From Polymorphospora lycopeni (GTDB lineage Bacteria; Actinomycetota; Actinomycetes; Mycobacteriales; Micromonosporaceae): DNA of 64,000 bases. The notes under the pieces were generated by a model. It saw nothing but the letters and a program-made list of their open reading frames with translations, ran no database searches and was not told where the DNA came from. Of the stretch, positions 16,746-24,706 are shown in pieces; position 1 is the first letter of the stretch, and each line of letters opens with the position of its first letter. Location: assembly GCF_042237075.1 (NCBI RefSeq), contig NZ_JBCGDC010000021.1, forward strand, positions 1 through 64,000, in the 5' to 3' direction. Made by a program: the position numbers and the translations under genes.

Positions 16746-17012
16746 TCAGGCGACCTTGAGTTGCTCGTCGCCGAAATCGGCGATCAGCTTGAGCGTGCCG
16801 CCGAGTGCGGCGATGTAGCGACCCAGCACTTCCTGGGTGGAGACGTTTCCGGCCTCGATCTGCGACACCCGTGCGACGGAGACTCCCATGCGAGAAGCAA
16901 CCTGCTCCTGGGTCATCCCACGGTGTTTCCGCAACTCGGCGAGTCGCCAGCCGCGAGCCTGGTCAAGCATCTCGCCGACCGCCGCATCGAAGGCCCTCTG
17001 CCCGCCGGTCAT
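16746..17012 (-). CDS. Small XRE-family regulator, HigA-like
   Basis: An 88-residue DNA-binding protein with a Cro/CI helix-turn-helix in its second half (RKHRGMTQEQVASRMGVSVARVSQIEAGNVS) and a short C-terminal strand region (LKLIADFGDEQLKVA). Its layout is that of HigA-type antitoxins, but no toxin gene is found on either side, so it may be an orphan antitoxin or a stand-alone repressor. ATG at 17012 has GGGAG 6 nt upstream; GTG at 17030 is possible. An AT-rich imperfect palindrome at 17045-17062 lies 33 nt before the ATG and is a good candidate for self-regulation. Confidence 0.85.
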   Translation of the reverse strand: MTGGQRAFDAAVGEMLDQARGWRLAELRKHRGMTQEQVASRMGVSVARVSQIEAGNVSTQEVLGRYIAALGGTLKLIADFGDEQLKVA

Positions 17013-17044
17013 CAGGATCTCCCACTCCACTGGCCACCCCCGTA

Positions 17045-17062
17045 GTTAAGGATATTATTAAC
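17045..17062 (-). promoter_or_regulatory. AT-rich imperfect palindrome, putative operator/promoter of the XRE gene
   Basis: GTTAAGGATATTATTAAC matches its own reverse complement at 14 of 18 positions and stands out as AT-rich in a very GC-rich region. On the minus strand it also contains TAATAT, usable as a -10 element, about 35 nt before the XRE start. Confidence 0.5.
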
Positions 17063-17252
17063 TTGCGTGGGTCTGGTCGGCAACCGCGTCGTGGACCGGC
17101 CGGGTTGCTGAAAAGGACTAACCAGGACGCGAACCAGGTCGTAGAGTGGTTCGCTCGTGCGTGGCGTCGCCGCGCCGGGCACTGCCGGTACCGCTGGCGC
17201 GGGGGGCCGGGCGGCCCAGGTCAAGACATCGACCCGGGAGGTGCCGAACCCG

Positions 17253-19322
17253 ATGCCGTCCACCGATCTCGACAGTCAGCTCGCCGACGAGCGGGCTCAC
17301 CTGGCCACGTCCCGCACCGCGTTGCACGCGATGCGGCTGCGGGCCGAGCAGCTTTACGCCAGTGGCGCGTCGATCGCCGGGGACCCGTTCGCCGCCGAGA
17401 CGCTCGGCATCGCACTGGCCCGGCGGGTCGCCGAACTCGCCGACGACCCGAACACCCCGCTGTTCTTCGGCCGCCTGGACTTCGCCCCGGAGCGGCGTCC
17501 GGACGCCGGCTCCGGGGACCGGCCGGACCTCGCCCCGGAAGACGCGGCCACGACCGGCCGGTTCCACATCGGGCGCAGGCATGTCACCGACCCGCTCGGC
17601 GAACCTCTCGTACTCGACTGGCGGGCGCCGGTCAGCCGGGCGTTCTACCGGGCCAGTGCCCGCGAGCCGCAGGGCGTACGGGTCCGGCGCCGGTTCGGGT
17701 TCGCCGGTGGCGAGTTGACCAGCTTCGAGGACGAGCGGCTGGACCGGGGCGAGGAGCTGGGCACCACGAGCCGCATCCTGATCGAGGAGATCGAGCGGCC
17801 GCGCGTCGGCCCGATGCGTGACATCGTCGCCACCATCCAGCCGGAGCAGGACGAACTGGTCCGGGCCGACCTCGACACGTCGATCTGCGTGCAGGGGGCG
17901 CCGGGCACCGGGAAGACCGCCGTGGGGCTGCACCGGGCGGCGTACCTGCTGTATCTGCACCGCGAACGGCTGCGCAGGTCCGGTGTGCTGATCGTGGGGC
18001 CGAACCAGGCGTTCCTCGGCTACATCGCCGCCGTCCTGCCGGCGCTCGGCGAGCTGGAGGTGAAGCAGTCGACGATCGACGACCTGATCGCCCGGGTGCC
18101 GGTACGCGGCACCGACCCGGTGGAGACCGAGGTGGTCAAGCACGATCCGCGGATGGCGACCGTGCTGCACCGGGCGCTGTGGGCGCGGCTGAGCCGCCCG
18201 GCCGGGCCGATCCAGATCTCCGACGGCGCCTACCGGTGGCGGATCGACGAGGGGGTGCTGCGCCGGCTCGTCGACGACGTACGGCGGGAGGAGTTGCCGT
18301 ACACGCTGGGCCGGGAGCGGGTCCGGGCCCGTACGGTGGCGCTCCTGCAACGGCAGGCCGAGTCGCGCAGCGGTGAGTCGCCACCGGAGTCCTGGCAGCG
18401 CCGGATGGGCAAGGCCCGGCCGGTGGTGGAGTTCCTCGACGCCTGCTGGCCGGCGGTGACCCCGGAGACGCTGGTCTTCGACCTGCTCACCGACCCACAG
18501 TTGCTCGCCGCGGCGGCCGACGGGGTGCTCACCGCCGAGGAGCGGGCCGCGCTGGTCTGGCCGAAGCCGCCGCGTACGGTCCGCGGCGCTAAGTGGAGTA
18601 CGGCCGACCTGGTGCTCCTCGACGAGGCCGCCGGGCTGCTCGAACGCCAGTCGAGCGTCAGCCACATCGTGCTCGACGAGGCGCAGGACCTTTCCCCGAT
18701 GCACTGCCGGGCCATCGCCCGGCGTACCTCGCACGGCTCGATCACCCTGCTCGGCGACCTGGCCCAGGGCACCGCGCCGTGGGCCGCCGCCGACTGGGCC
18801 GAGTCGCTGCGACACCTCGGCAAGCCCGAGGCCGCGGTCATTCCGCTGACGACCGGTTTCCGGGTGCCGGAGGCGGTGGTCGCGTTGGCCAACCGGCTGT
18901 TGCCGGCCCTGGAGGTCGACGTGCCGCCGGCGGTGTCGCTGCGCCGGGACGGCGAGTTGGCCGTACGCGCCGTGGCCGACTTGCCGGCCGCCGTCGTCGC
19001 CGAGGTGCGGGCCGCGACCGCGTACCCGGGTTCGGTGGGCCTGATCGCGGCCGACCGGCAGATCCCGGCGCTGCGGGCGGCGCTGGACGCGGCCGGGCTG
19101 AAGACCGCCGACCTGGACGACCCGGACGACGGCGCGGTCACGGTGGTGCCCGCCACGCTGGCGAAGGGCCTGGAGTACGACCACGTCGTCGTCGCCGAAC
19201 CGGCCGCGATCGTGGCCGCCGAGCCGCGCGGCCTGCACCGGCTCTACGTCTGCCTGACCCGGGCCGTCTCCCGGCTGAGTGTGCTGCACACCGAGCCGCT
19301 GCCGACCGTGCTGACCGGCTAG
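17253..19322 (+). CDS. helD: HelD-type RNA polymerase recycling helicase-like ATPase
   Basis: A superfamily-1 ATPase of the UvrD-like HelD class, which binds RNA polymerase and releases it from stalled or rifamycin-bound complexes. Features: an N-terminal coiled coil (residues 5-62), the HelD-typical LDWRAPVSRAFY at 121-132 and IQPEQDELVR at 196-204, Walker A GAPGTGKT at 215-222, Walker B VLDEAQDLS with Asp475-Glu476, and the C-terminal KGLEYDHVVV segment. GTG at 17157 would add 32 low-complexity residues; ATG at 17253 gives the expected N-terminus and has GGGAGG 11 nt upstream. A possible -10 (TAGAGT, 17142-17147) would give a leader of about 100 nt from that ATG, or an almost leaderless mRNA from GTG 17157. 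No rifamycin-associated inverted repeat is seen upstream. Confidence 0.9.
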   Translation: MPSTDLDSQLADERAHLATSRTALHAMRLRAEQLYASGASIAGDPFAAETLGIALARRVAELADDPNTPLFFGRLDFAPERRPDAGSGDRPDLAPEDAATTGRFHIGRRHVTDPLGEPLVLDWRAPVSRAFYRASAREPQGVRVRRRFGFAGGELTSFEDERLDRGEELGTTSRILIEEIERPRVGPMRDIVATIQPEQDELVRADLDTSICVQGAPGTGKTAVGLHRAAYLLYLHRERLRRSGVLIVGPNQAFLGYIAAVLPALGELEVKQSTIDDLIARVPVRGTDPVETEVVKHDPRMATVLHRALWARLSRPAGPIQISDGAYRWRIDEGVLRRLVDDVRREELPYTLGRERVRARTVALLQRQAESRSGESPPESWQRRMGKARPVVEFLDACWPAVTPETLVFDLLTDPQLLAAAADGVLTAEERAALVWPKPPRTVRGAKWSTADLVLLDEAAGLLERQSSVSHIVLDEAQDLSPMHCRAIARRTSHGSITLLGDLAQGTAPWAAADWAESLRHLGKPEAAVIPLTTGFRVPEAVVALANRLLPALEVDVPPAVSLRRDGELAVRAVADLPAAVVAEVRAATAYPGSVGLIAADRQIPALRAALDAAGLKTADLDDPDDGAVTVVPATLAKGLEYDHVVVAEPAAIVAAEPRGLHRLYVCLTRAVSRLSVLHTEPLPTVLTG

Positions 19323-19373
19323 GCCGAGCCCGACCCAGGACATGCGGCCCCGAGGCCGCGTATCACGCGGCCG

Positions 19374-19432
19374 ACGTACTACAAACTGTTTGTACTACAA
19401 GCGGCTTGTACTACAAACAGTTTGTAGTACGT
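19374..19432. promoter_or_regulatory. 59-bp near-perfect palindrome, candidate operator
   Basis: Centre at G19403, with arms of 29 bp matching at 28 positions (only 19395/19411 mismatch). Each arm contains a smaller palindrome, ACAAACTGTTTGT (19381-19393) and ACAAACAGTTTGT (19413-19425), whose centres are 32 bp apart, about three helical turns. It ends 7 bp before the GTG start of the ATPase gene at 19440 and is far more AT-rich than its surroundings. Confidence 0.9.
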
Positions 19433-19439
19433 TGGGTCG

Positions 19440-20825
19440 GTGCAGATCGTGGGTCGAGGTGCCGAGTTGGCGGAGCTGGCGGCAGCTTGGGACCGTGCCA
19501 AAGCTGGTGAACCCCAGTTGGCGGTGGTCTGGGGGCGCCGCCGGGTCGGCAAGACCTACCTCCTGACCCATTTCGCGCAGGGCAAGCGCTCCGTCTATTT
19601 CACGGCGACCCGGCAGGACGCCGACGAACGGCAACTTCGCCGGTTCGCCGAGGCCGTACGCGAGCAACTCGGCGGCGAGGTGGCGGATCTGGCACCGTCG
19701 ACCTTTCCCAGTTGGGAAGCGGCGTTGCGATTCCTCGCGGGGTTGGCCCGTATCGAGCCGCTGTTGATCGTCCTCGACGAAGCGCCTCGGCTCACCGGAG
19801 GGCATGCCGACTTCGCCGACACCGTTTCCGCTGTCTGGGAGAATCACGTCCGGGACCAACGGTTGATGCTGGTGCTGTCGGGTTCAGCGGTGGCGCTGAT
19901 GGAGCAGATGCTGGGCCCTCAGGGCGGCCTGCACCGTCGAGCTGGCGTCGAGCGTCGAATGGATCCCTTTCCCGTGCTCGACGCACGGGCATTCCAGCCG
20001 GACCTGCCCCCGGCAGATTTCCTCCAGGCGTATGCCGCCTGTGGCGGCTATCCGCTGCATCTCATGCGATGGTCGGCGGAACGGTCCACCGAGGAGAATC
20101 TTCAGGAGATGGCTTTCACACCGGGTGGGCTTCTTCTCCGTGACGCGCCGGACATCCTCTCTGAGGATCTTGACTGGCGAGGTGGTTACGAACGGGTTCT
20201 CACGGCCATGGCTGGCGGTGCTCGGCGGCGGTCAAGGATCGCTGGCCGCGCGCAGCAGCGCATCGACTACACCCTGGACCGCTTGCGCCGTGCGGGATAC
20301 GTCCAGGTGATCCGGGCGCTCGGCACCAGTGGCTCGACCGATCCACTCTATGAGATCGCCGACGACTACCTCGCCTACTGGTTCGCCGTACTGCGGGACG
20401 ACGCCGATCTGATCGACGGCGGCCAGGGAGCCGCCGTTCGGCAACGTACGTGGGGGCGCTGGCAGACGCACGTCGCCCGGGTTTTCGAGTCGGCGGCGCG
20501 CGAACATGCTCAGCGTTTGGTGGCCAACGGAACACTGCCCGGCGATACCATCATCGGCCGGTGGTGGAAAGACGAAACCGTTGAGATCGACGTACTCGGA
20601 CTCACCGGGGATCAGCCGGCTTTGGTCGGTGAATGCCGCTGGCAGACCAAACCGTTGACGCAGCGAGATCTTGCTGATCTCCGGCGGCGGGCGGCGCATC
20701 TGCCGTCGCCGGGGCAGGCAGGACTGATCTTCGCGTTCTGGGCGCGGGGCAGTGCGGACGAGAGTCTTGCCGCACATCCCGAAGTACGTACCTTCACTCC
20801 CGCCGACATCTTGGGGACCGGCTGA
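19440..20825 (+). CDS. AAA ATPase with DUF234-like C-terminal nuclease-fold domain
   Basis: A P-loop ATPase of the archaeal-ATPase/DUF234 group, whose function is poorly known. Walker A GRRRVGKT at 32-39, Walker B LLIVLDEAPRL with Asp113-Glu114, a winged-helix segment about 255-300, and a C-terminal domain with the PD-(D/E)XK-like pattern EIDVLG (Asp384) ... GECRW (Glu398, with Arg400 where Lys is usual). GTG at 19440 gives MQIVGRGAEL, the normal start of this family. There is no ribosome-binding site, because the space is taken by the long palindrome, so the mRNA is probably leaderless. Its codon use is less G/C-biased than that of its neighbours, suggesting horizontal gain. It may be a DNA-processing, defence-like or regulatory ATPase. 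Confidence 0.85.
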   Translation: MQIVGRGAELAELAAAWDRAKAGEPQLAVVWGRRRVGKTYLLTHFAQGKRSVYFTATRQDADERQLRRFAEAVREQLGGEVADLAPSTFPSWEAALRFLAGLARIEPLLIVLDEAPRLTGGHADFADTVSAVWENHVRDQRLMLVLSGSAVALMEQMLGPQGGLHRRAGVERRMDPFPVLDARAFQPDLPPADFLQAYAACGGYPLHLMRWSAERSTEENLQEMAFTPGGLLLRDAPDILSEDLDWRGGYERVLTAMAGGARRRSRIAGRAQQRIDYTLDRLRRAGYVQVIRALGTSGSTDPLYEIADDYLAYWFAVLRDDADLIDGGQGAAVRQRTWGRWQTHVARVFESAAREHAQRLVANGTLPGDTIIGRWWKDETVEIDVLGLTGDQPALVGECRWQTKPLTQRDLADLRRRAAHLPSPGQAGLIFAFWARGSADESLAAHPEVRTFTPADILGTG

Positions 20826-20904
20826 GGGCGGTGGCCCGACCGGACCGTTCGGTTCGTCGTGGCCTCGGTCGCGGCGTACGGGGTGGGCGCGGGATCATTT
20901 CACG

Positions 20905-21483
20905 ATGAGCGACGGTGACGACGAGCAGCGCCGGCTGACGATCAGTGATCCCAAGGTGATGCGGGCGCTGGCACATCCGGCCCGCCTGGAGATCATGGAG
21001 CACCTGAGCAGCACCGGGTCGGACGTGACCGCCACCGAGGTCGCCGAGCTGGTCGGCCTGTCGCCCAGCGCCACCAGCTACCACCTGCGTGAGCTGGCGA
21101 AGTTCGGGCTGGTGGAGCACGCGCCGAGCCGGGGCGACGCCCGGGAACGGGTGTGGCGGGCGACGATGCGGGGTTGGTCGATCGACGCGGGTCACGACGC
21201 CGAGGCGCAGGCGGCCGAACAGACCCTGGTGAACGTCTTCCTGGAGCGGGATCTCGGGCGGTTACGGGACTGGGTGCGGCGGTCGCACGACGAGCCGGCC
21301 GAGTGGTACGACGCCGCGGTGATCGCCGGACCGGTCCTGCTGCTCACTGCCGAGGAGTTGCGGGAGGTCAACGCGAAGGTGTTCGAACTGCTGGCGCCGT
21401 ACCGGCGGCGCGAGCGGCAGGCCGACCCGCCGGCCGGCAGCCGGCCGGTGGTTGTCCACTACGCGACGGTGCCAATGGACTGA
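20905..21483 (+). CDS. ArsR-like winged-helix transcriptional regulator
   Basis: A 192-residue regulator. The N-terminal third is an ArsR-type winged helix (KVMRALAHPARLEIMEHL ... ATEVAELVGLSPSATSYHLRELAKFGLVEHAPSRG). The rest is a helical domain (AEAQAAEQTLVNVFLERDLGRLRDW) seen in actinobacterial regulators paired with transporters. No metal-binding Cys cluster is visible, so metal sensing is unlikely. ATG at 20905 lacks a clear ribosome-binding site. The MFS gene starts 43 bp after its stop, and an inverted repeat overlaps that start, so it probably controls the transporter. Confidence 0.88.
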   Translation: MSDGDDEQRRLTISDPKVMRALAHPARLEIMEHLSSTGSDVTATEVAELVGLSPSATSYHLRELAKFGLVEHAPSRGDARERVWRATMRGWSIDAGHDAEAQAAEQTLVNVFLERDLGRLRDWVRRSHDEPAEWYDAAVIAGPVLLLTAEELREVNAKVFELLAPYRRRERQADPPAGSRPVVVHYATVPMD

Positions 21484-21500
21484 CACCGCTTGCCCTCGAC

Positions 21501-21540
21501 AGATGTGAAGGATTATTTTCGAAGTATGTCCTTCACGTCT
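21501..21540. promoter_or_regulatory. Inverted repeat overlapping the MFS start, putative operator
   Basis: AGATGTGAAGGA (21501-21512) and TCCTTCACGTCT (21529-21540) form 12-bp arms with one mismatch around a 16-bp AT-rich centre that includes the ATG at 21526. It fits either an operator for the ArsR-like protein encoded just upstream or an mRNA hairpin that hides the start codon. Confidence 0.55.
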
Positions 21541-22881
21541 GCGGGCGCGGCTGCCCCCGAACCAACCTCGCGCTGGTCCGACGTCTACCTCGCGGCCGTG
21601 GCGCGGGGCGTCTCGACCTGCGGCGACTTCCTCGCCGCCACCGCGCTCGTGCTCGCCCTCCAGGGCTCCGGCGCGGGCGGGTTCGCCGTCGCCGCACTGC
21701 TGCTGGCCAAGACCATCCCGATGGCGGCGCTCGCCCCGGTCGCCGGCCGGATCGCCGACCGGGTCGACAGCCGTACGGTGCTGGTGATCGCCGGCCTCGG
21801 TCAGGCGGTGACCTGCGCGGCACTGGCCTTCGTCAGCCATCCGGTCGCGGTGATCGCCCTGGTGACGCTGCTCTCCGTCGGGCTCGCCGTCACCCAGCCG
21901 ACCCTCGCCGCGCTGGTGCCGGCGATGGTCCGCAAGGAGGACCTGCCCCGGGCCGGCGCGGTCAACCAGACCGCCGCCACTGCCGGCATGATGGCCGGGC
22001 CCGCCCTGGCCGGGGTGCTCGTCGGCCAGTTCGGCGCCACCATCCCGCTGCTGATCGACGCGGTCAGCTACCTCGCCCTGGTGGCGGCCGGGCTGCTGCT
22101 GCGTACCCGGCGGGGTGGTGCCGCGGCGACCGCCGGCACCGGCGACGGCGGGCGACCGGCCGCGACCTGGTCGTTGTGGCACGACCCGTTGCTGCGGGCG
22201 ATGGTGATCGCGATCGCCGCCGTGGTCGGCGCCGTCGGCGCGATCAACGTCGCGCACGTCTTCCTGGTACGGGAGACGCTCGGCGCCTCCGAGACCGTCT
22301 TCGGGATCATCGAGGCGGTGGAGATGGCCGGCATGCTCGTCGGTGCCTGGCTGTTCGCCCGGCTGGCCCGGCGCACCGCCGACGACCGGTTCCTGGTGTG
22401 GGGAGTGCTGGTCCAACTCGGCGTGGTGTGCCTGCTGCTGCCGGTCGCCGCGGTGGTCGCCACGGCCCTGTGGCTGATCCCGCTCTGGGTGCTGGCGGGT
22501 CTGTTCAACGGCGGCATGAACGTCTTCAGCGGGGTCGCGATGGCCAACCGGGTGCCGGCCGAAAGTCGGGGCCGGGCGTTCGCCACCTTCGGCGGCACCA
22601 TCCAGGCGGCCGGGATGTTCGGGTTCTTCGCCGGCGGCGTGCTGGTCGAGCAGGTGCCGATCCGGCCACTGTTCGCCGCTGCCGGGCTGGCCGGGGTCGC
22701 GGTCGTCCTCGCGCTGGTGCCGTCGACCGTCCGGGCGACCCGGGCGGTGCGGCTCGACGCCGCCCCTACGGACCACCGGGTGGCGGCCGGGGAGGGGGCC
22801 GAGGCTGCGCCGTCCGCCACAACCGGGCAGGTCGCCCGGCCGGTGGCCACCGCGGCCGGATACGGTGGCAACCATGAGTGA
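21526..22881 (+). CDS. Major facilitator superfamily transporter
   Basis: A 451-residue MFS permease with about twelve membrane helices and the loop 2-3 signature GRIADRVDSRTVLV. It resembles drug or small-molecule exporters found next to ArsR-type regulators; the substrate is unknown. A TTG at 21490 would extend the protein, but ATG at 21526 gives MSFTSAGAAAPEPTSRWSD, leading into helix 1, and is preferred. The last 50 residues are a polar Ala/Thr-rich tail. The stop overlaps the start of mqnA by 8 bp, though mqnA seems to have its own promoter inside this tail. Confidence 0.88.
   Translation: MSFTSAGAAAPEPTSRWSDVYLAAVARGVSTCGDFLAATALVLALQGSGAGGFAVAALLLAKTIPMAALAPVAGRIADRVDSRTVLVIAGLGQAVTCAALAFVSHPVAVIALVTLLSVGLAVTQPTLAALVPAMVRKEDLPRAGAVNQTAATAGMMAGPALAGVLVGQFGATIPLLIDAVSYLALVAAGLLLRTRRGGAAATAGTGDGGRPAATWSLWHDPLLRAMVIAIAAVVGAVGAINVAHVFLVRETLGASETVFGIIEAVEMAGMLVGAWLFARLARRTADDRFLVWGVLVQLGVVCLLLPVAAVVATALWLIPLWVLAGLFNGGMNVFSGVAMANRVPAESRGRAFATFGGTIQAAGMFGFFAGGVLVEQVPIRPLFAAAGLAGVAVVLALVPSTVRATRAVRLDAAPTDHRVAAGEGAEAAPSATTGQVARPVATAAGYGGNHE
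22861..22866 (+). promoter_or_regulatory. Candidate -10 element for a leaderless mqnA mRNA
   Basis: TACGGT lies 7 nt before the mqnA ATG, the spacing expected when transcription starts at the start codon. It falls inside the 3' end of the MFS gene. mqnC has the same arrangement. Confidence 0.5.
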
Positions 22882-23722
22882 TCTTCGGAGGCCCAGGGTC
22901 GGGCACATCCAGTTCCTCAACTGCCTGCCGATCTACTGGGGGCTGATGCGGTCCGGCGCCCTGATCGACGTCGACCTGCACAAGGACACCCCGGAACGGC
23001 TCAGCGCCGCCCTGGTCGAAGGTGACCTCGACATCGGCCCGATCACCGTCGTCGAATACCTGCGTCACGCGCAGGACCTGGTGCTGCTGCCCGATCTCGC
23101 GGTCGGCAGCGACGGGCCGGTGCTGTCGGTCAACGTCGTCTCGACCCGCCCGCTCGCCGACCTCGACGGCGCGAAGGTCGCCCTCGGCTCCACCTCGCGG
23201 ACCGGTGTGATGCTCGCCCGGATGCTGATCGGGGAGCGGTACGGCGCCCACCCCGAATACTTCACCTGCCCGCCGGACCTGACCCAGATGCTGCTGGAGG
23301 CCGACGCCGGTGTGCTGATCGGCGACGCGGCGCTGCGGGCCCTCTACGAGGCGCCCCGGCAGGGCCTCACCGTCACCGACCTCGGGCAGGAGTGGCGGGA
23401 CTGGACCGGCCTGCCGATGGTTTTCGCCGTCTGGGCGGCCCGGCGCGACTTCGCCGCCGGCCATCCCGGCCTGGTGAAGGAGGTGCACGAGGCGTTCCTG
23501 CGCTCGCGCGACCTGTGTCTCGCCGAACTCGACGAGGTCGCCGAGTCCGCCGCCCGCTGGGAGCCGTACGACGCCGCGACGCTGGCGTCGTACTTCCGGT
23601 CGCTGGACTTCTCGCTCGGCGACCGCCAGGTGGCCGGGCTGCGGGAGTTCGCCCGGCGGGCCGCCACCCTGGGGGCCGTGCCGGCACTGCCCGACGAGGG
23701 GCCGGTCTTCTTCACCAACTGA
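22874..23722 (+). CDS. mqnA: Chorismate dehydratase MqnA
   Basis: First enzyme of the futalosine menaquinone pathway; dehydrates chorismate to 3-(1-carboxyvinyloxy)benzoate. It has a periplasmic-binding-protein-like fold adapted to a cytoplasmic enzyme. The family start RVGHIQFLNCLPIYWGL is at residues 8-24, followed by the GDLDIGPITVVEYL and ALGSTSRTGVMLARM segments that line the active site. The 282-residue length is normal. ATG at 22874 overlaps the MFS stop; GTG at 22865 is also in frame but would disrupt the leaderless promoter spacing. A terminator directly follows. Confidence 0.95.
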   Translation: MSDLRRPRVGHIQFLNCLPIYWGLMRSGALIDVDLHKDTPERLSAALVEGDLDIGPITVVEYLRHAQDLVLLPDLAVGSDGPVLSVNVVSTRPLADLDGAKVALGSTSRTGVMLARMLIGERYGAHPEYFTCPPDLTQMLLEADAGVLIGDAALRALYEAPRQGLTVTDLGQEWRDWTGLPMVFAVWAARRDFAAGHPGLVKEVHEAFLRSRDLCLAELDEVAESAARWEPYDAATLASYFRSLDFSLGDRQVAGLREFARRAATLGAVPALPDEGPVFFTN

Positions 23723-23731
23723 GCCGGTCGG

Positions 23732-23760
23732 CCGGCGCCGGGTCGCTGACCCGGTGCCGG
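23732..23760. terminator. Bidirectional terminator between mqnA and the convergent serine hydrolase
   Basis: A 13-bp stem (CCGGCGCCGGGTC / GACCCGGTGCCGG, one G-U pair) with a 3-nt loop, 9 bp after the mqnA stop and immediately before the stop of the convergent gene. Confidence 0.75.
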
Positions 23761-23761
23761 G

Positions 23762-24703
23762 TCAGTCCGCCCGAAGTTGCTCGCCGACCTGCTTGCAGAT
23801 CTTGGCGCCGTGGCTCTGGCCGAGCTGGATGGGATACGCGGTCAGCACCCCGGCCGTCCAGCCGTCGCCGATCGCCAGGCAGTTCACGTGGTATTCCTCT
23901 TCGGCCTGCCGATCGACCCAGCCGTTCTTGATCGCGATGGTCTTGCGGATCTCGGTGGGGAACGCGGCCCGGATGCCGAAGTCGCCGGTGCCGCGTACCA
24001 GGCGCATCTCGTCGAGCAGCCACTTGGTCCACTTCGAGCCGGCGGCCCGGCCGTCGGTGATGCAGACACCCATGCGGGCGGTGTCCCGCGCCGACAGCTG
24101 GGTACGGCTCCACGCGCCGTCCTCGGCCGGTTCGCTGTCGGTCAGGCCGCAGATCTCGATCAACCGCTTGATCGAGGTGGCCCGCCCCAGCTCGTCGTAG
24201 ACGATCTGGGTCGCCTCGTTGTCGCTGTCGCGGATCATTGCCGTCAGTTGCGCCATCCGGCTCTCGCCCGGTGTCTCGCCCTTCTCGGCGGCCCGGCGCA
24301 GGTAGTCCGCCGCGACCCACGACTTGATCATCGAGGCGGTCGTGCTGGTCTCGGTCATGTTCTCCGAGCCGTACACGGCTCCGGTCCGTTGGTCGATCAT
24401 CGACCACGACCACCAACCGGTCGTCTCGATCACGACGTCGGTGGGTCGTACGTCCAGTGGCGGCGGTTCGGGGCTGGCGGACGGGGTGGCGGGTGACGTG
24501 GTGACCGGGCTGCCGGGACCGTGCCAGCTCGGGGCGGCGTCGGCGCGCAGCGGCGAGTCGGGCAGGAGCAGCAGGCCGGTCGCCAGCACCCCGAGGAGCG
24601 CGGTCGCGACACCGACGGCCCGCCACGGGGACTTCGGCCGGCGTGGGCGGGTCGGGTCGCCGGGTGCGGTGGTGGCTTCGGGCGATGTGGAAGATTCCGG
24701 CAC
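23762..24703 (-). CDS. Membrane-anchored class A beta-lactamase-like serine hydrolase (copy 1)
   Basis: A serine hydrolase with the penicillin-binding fold. A cytoplasmic Pro/Ser/Thr-rich start is followed by one membrane helix (about 28-48) and a Pro/Ser-rich linker, so the domain lies outside. Motifs: SMIK at 124-127, SDN at 160-162 and KNG at 259-261 in place of KTG. I see no clear Glu166-type omega-loop motif, so true beta-lactam hydrolysis is doubtful; a peptidoglycan-related or regulatory role is more likely. The gene is 3 bp from a paralogue (24707-25654) of the same layout, so the two arose by tandem duplication and are probably co-transcribed, this one second. Confidence 0.85.
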   Translation of the reverse strand: MPESSTSPEATTAPGDPTRPRRPKSPWRAVGVATALLGVLATGLLLLPDSPLRADAAPSWHGPGSPVTTSPATPSASPEPPPLDVRPTDVVIETTGWWSWSMIDQRTGAVYGSENMTETSTTASMIKSWVAADYLRRAAEKGETPGESRMAQLTAMIRDSDNEATQIVYDELGRATSIKRLIEICGLTDSEPAEDGAWSRTQLSARDTARMGVCITDGRAAGSKWTKWLLDEMRLVRGTGDFGIRAAFPTEIRKTIAIKNGWVDRQAEEEYHVNCLAIGDGWTAGVLTAYPIQLGQSHGAKICKQVGEQLRAD

Positions 24704-24706
24704 CGG

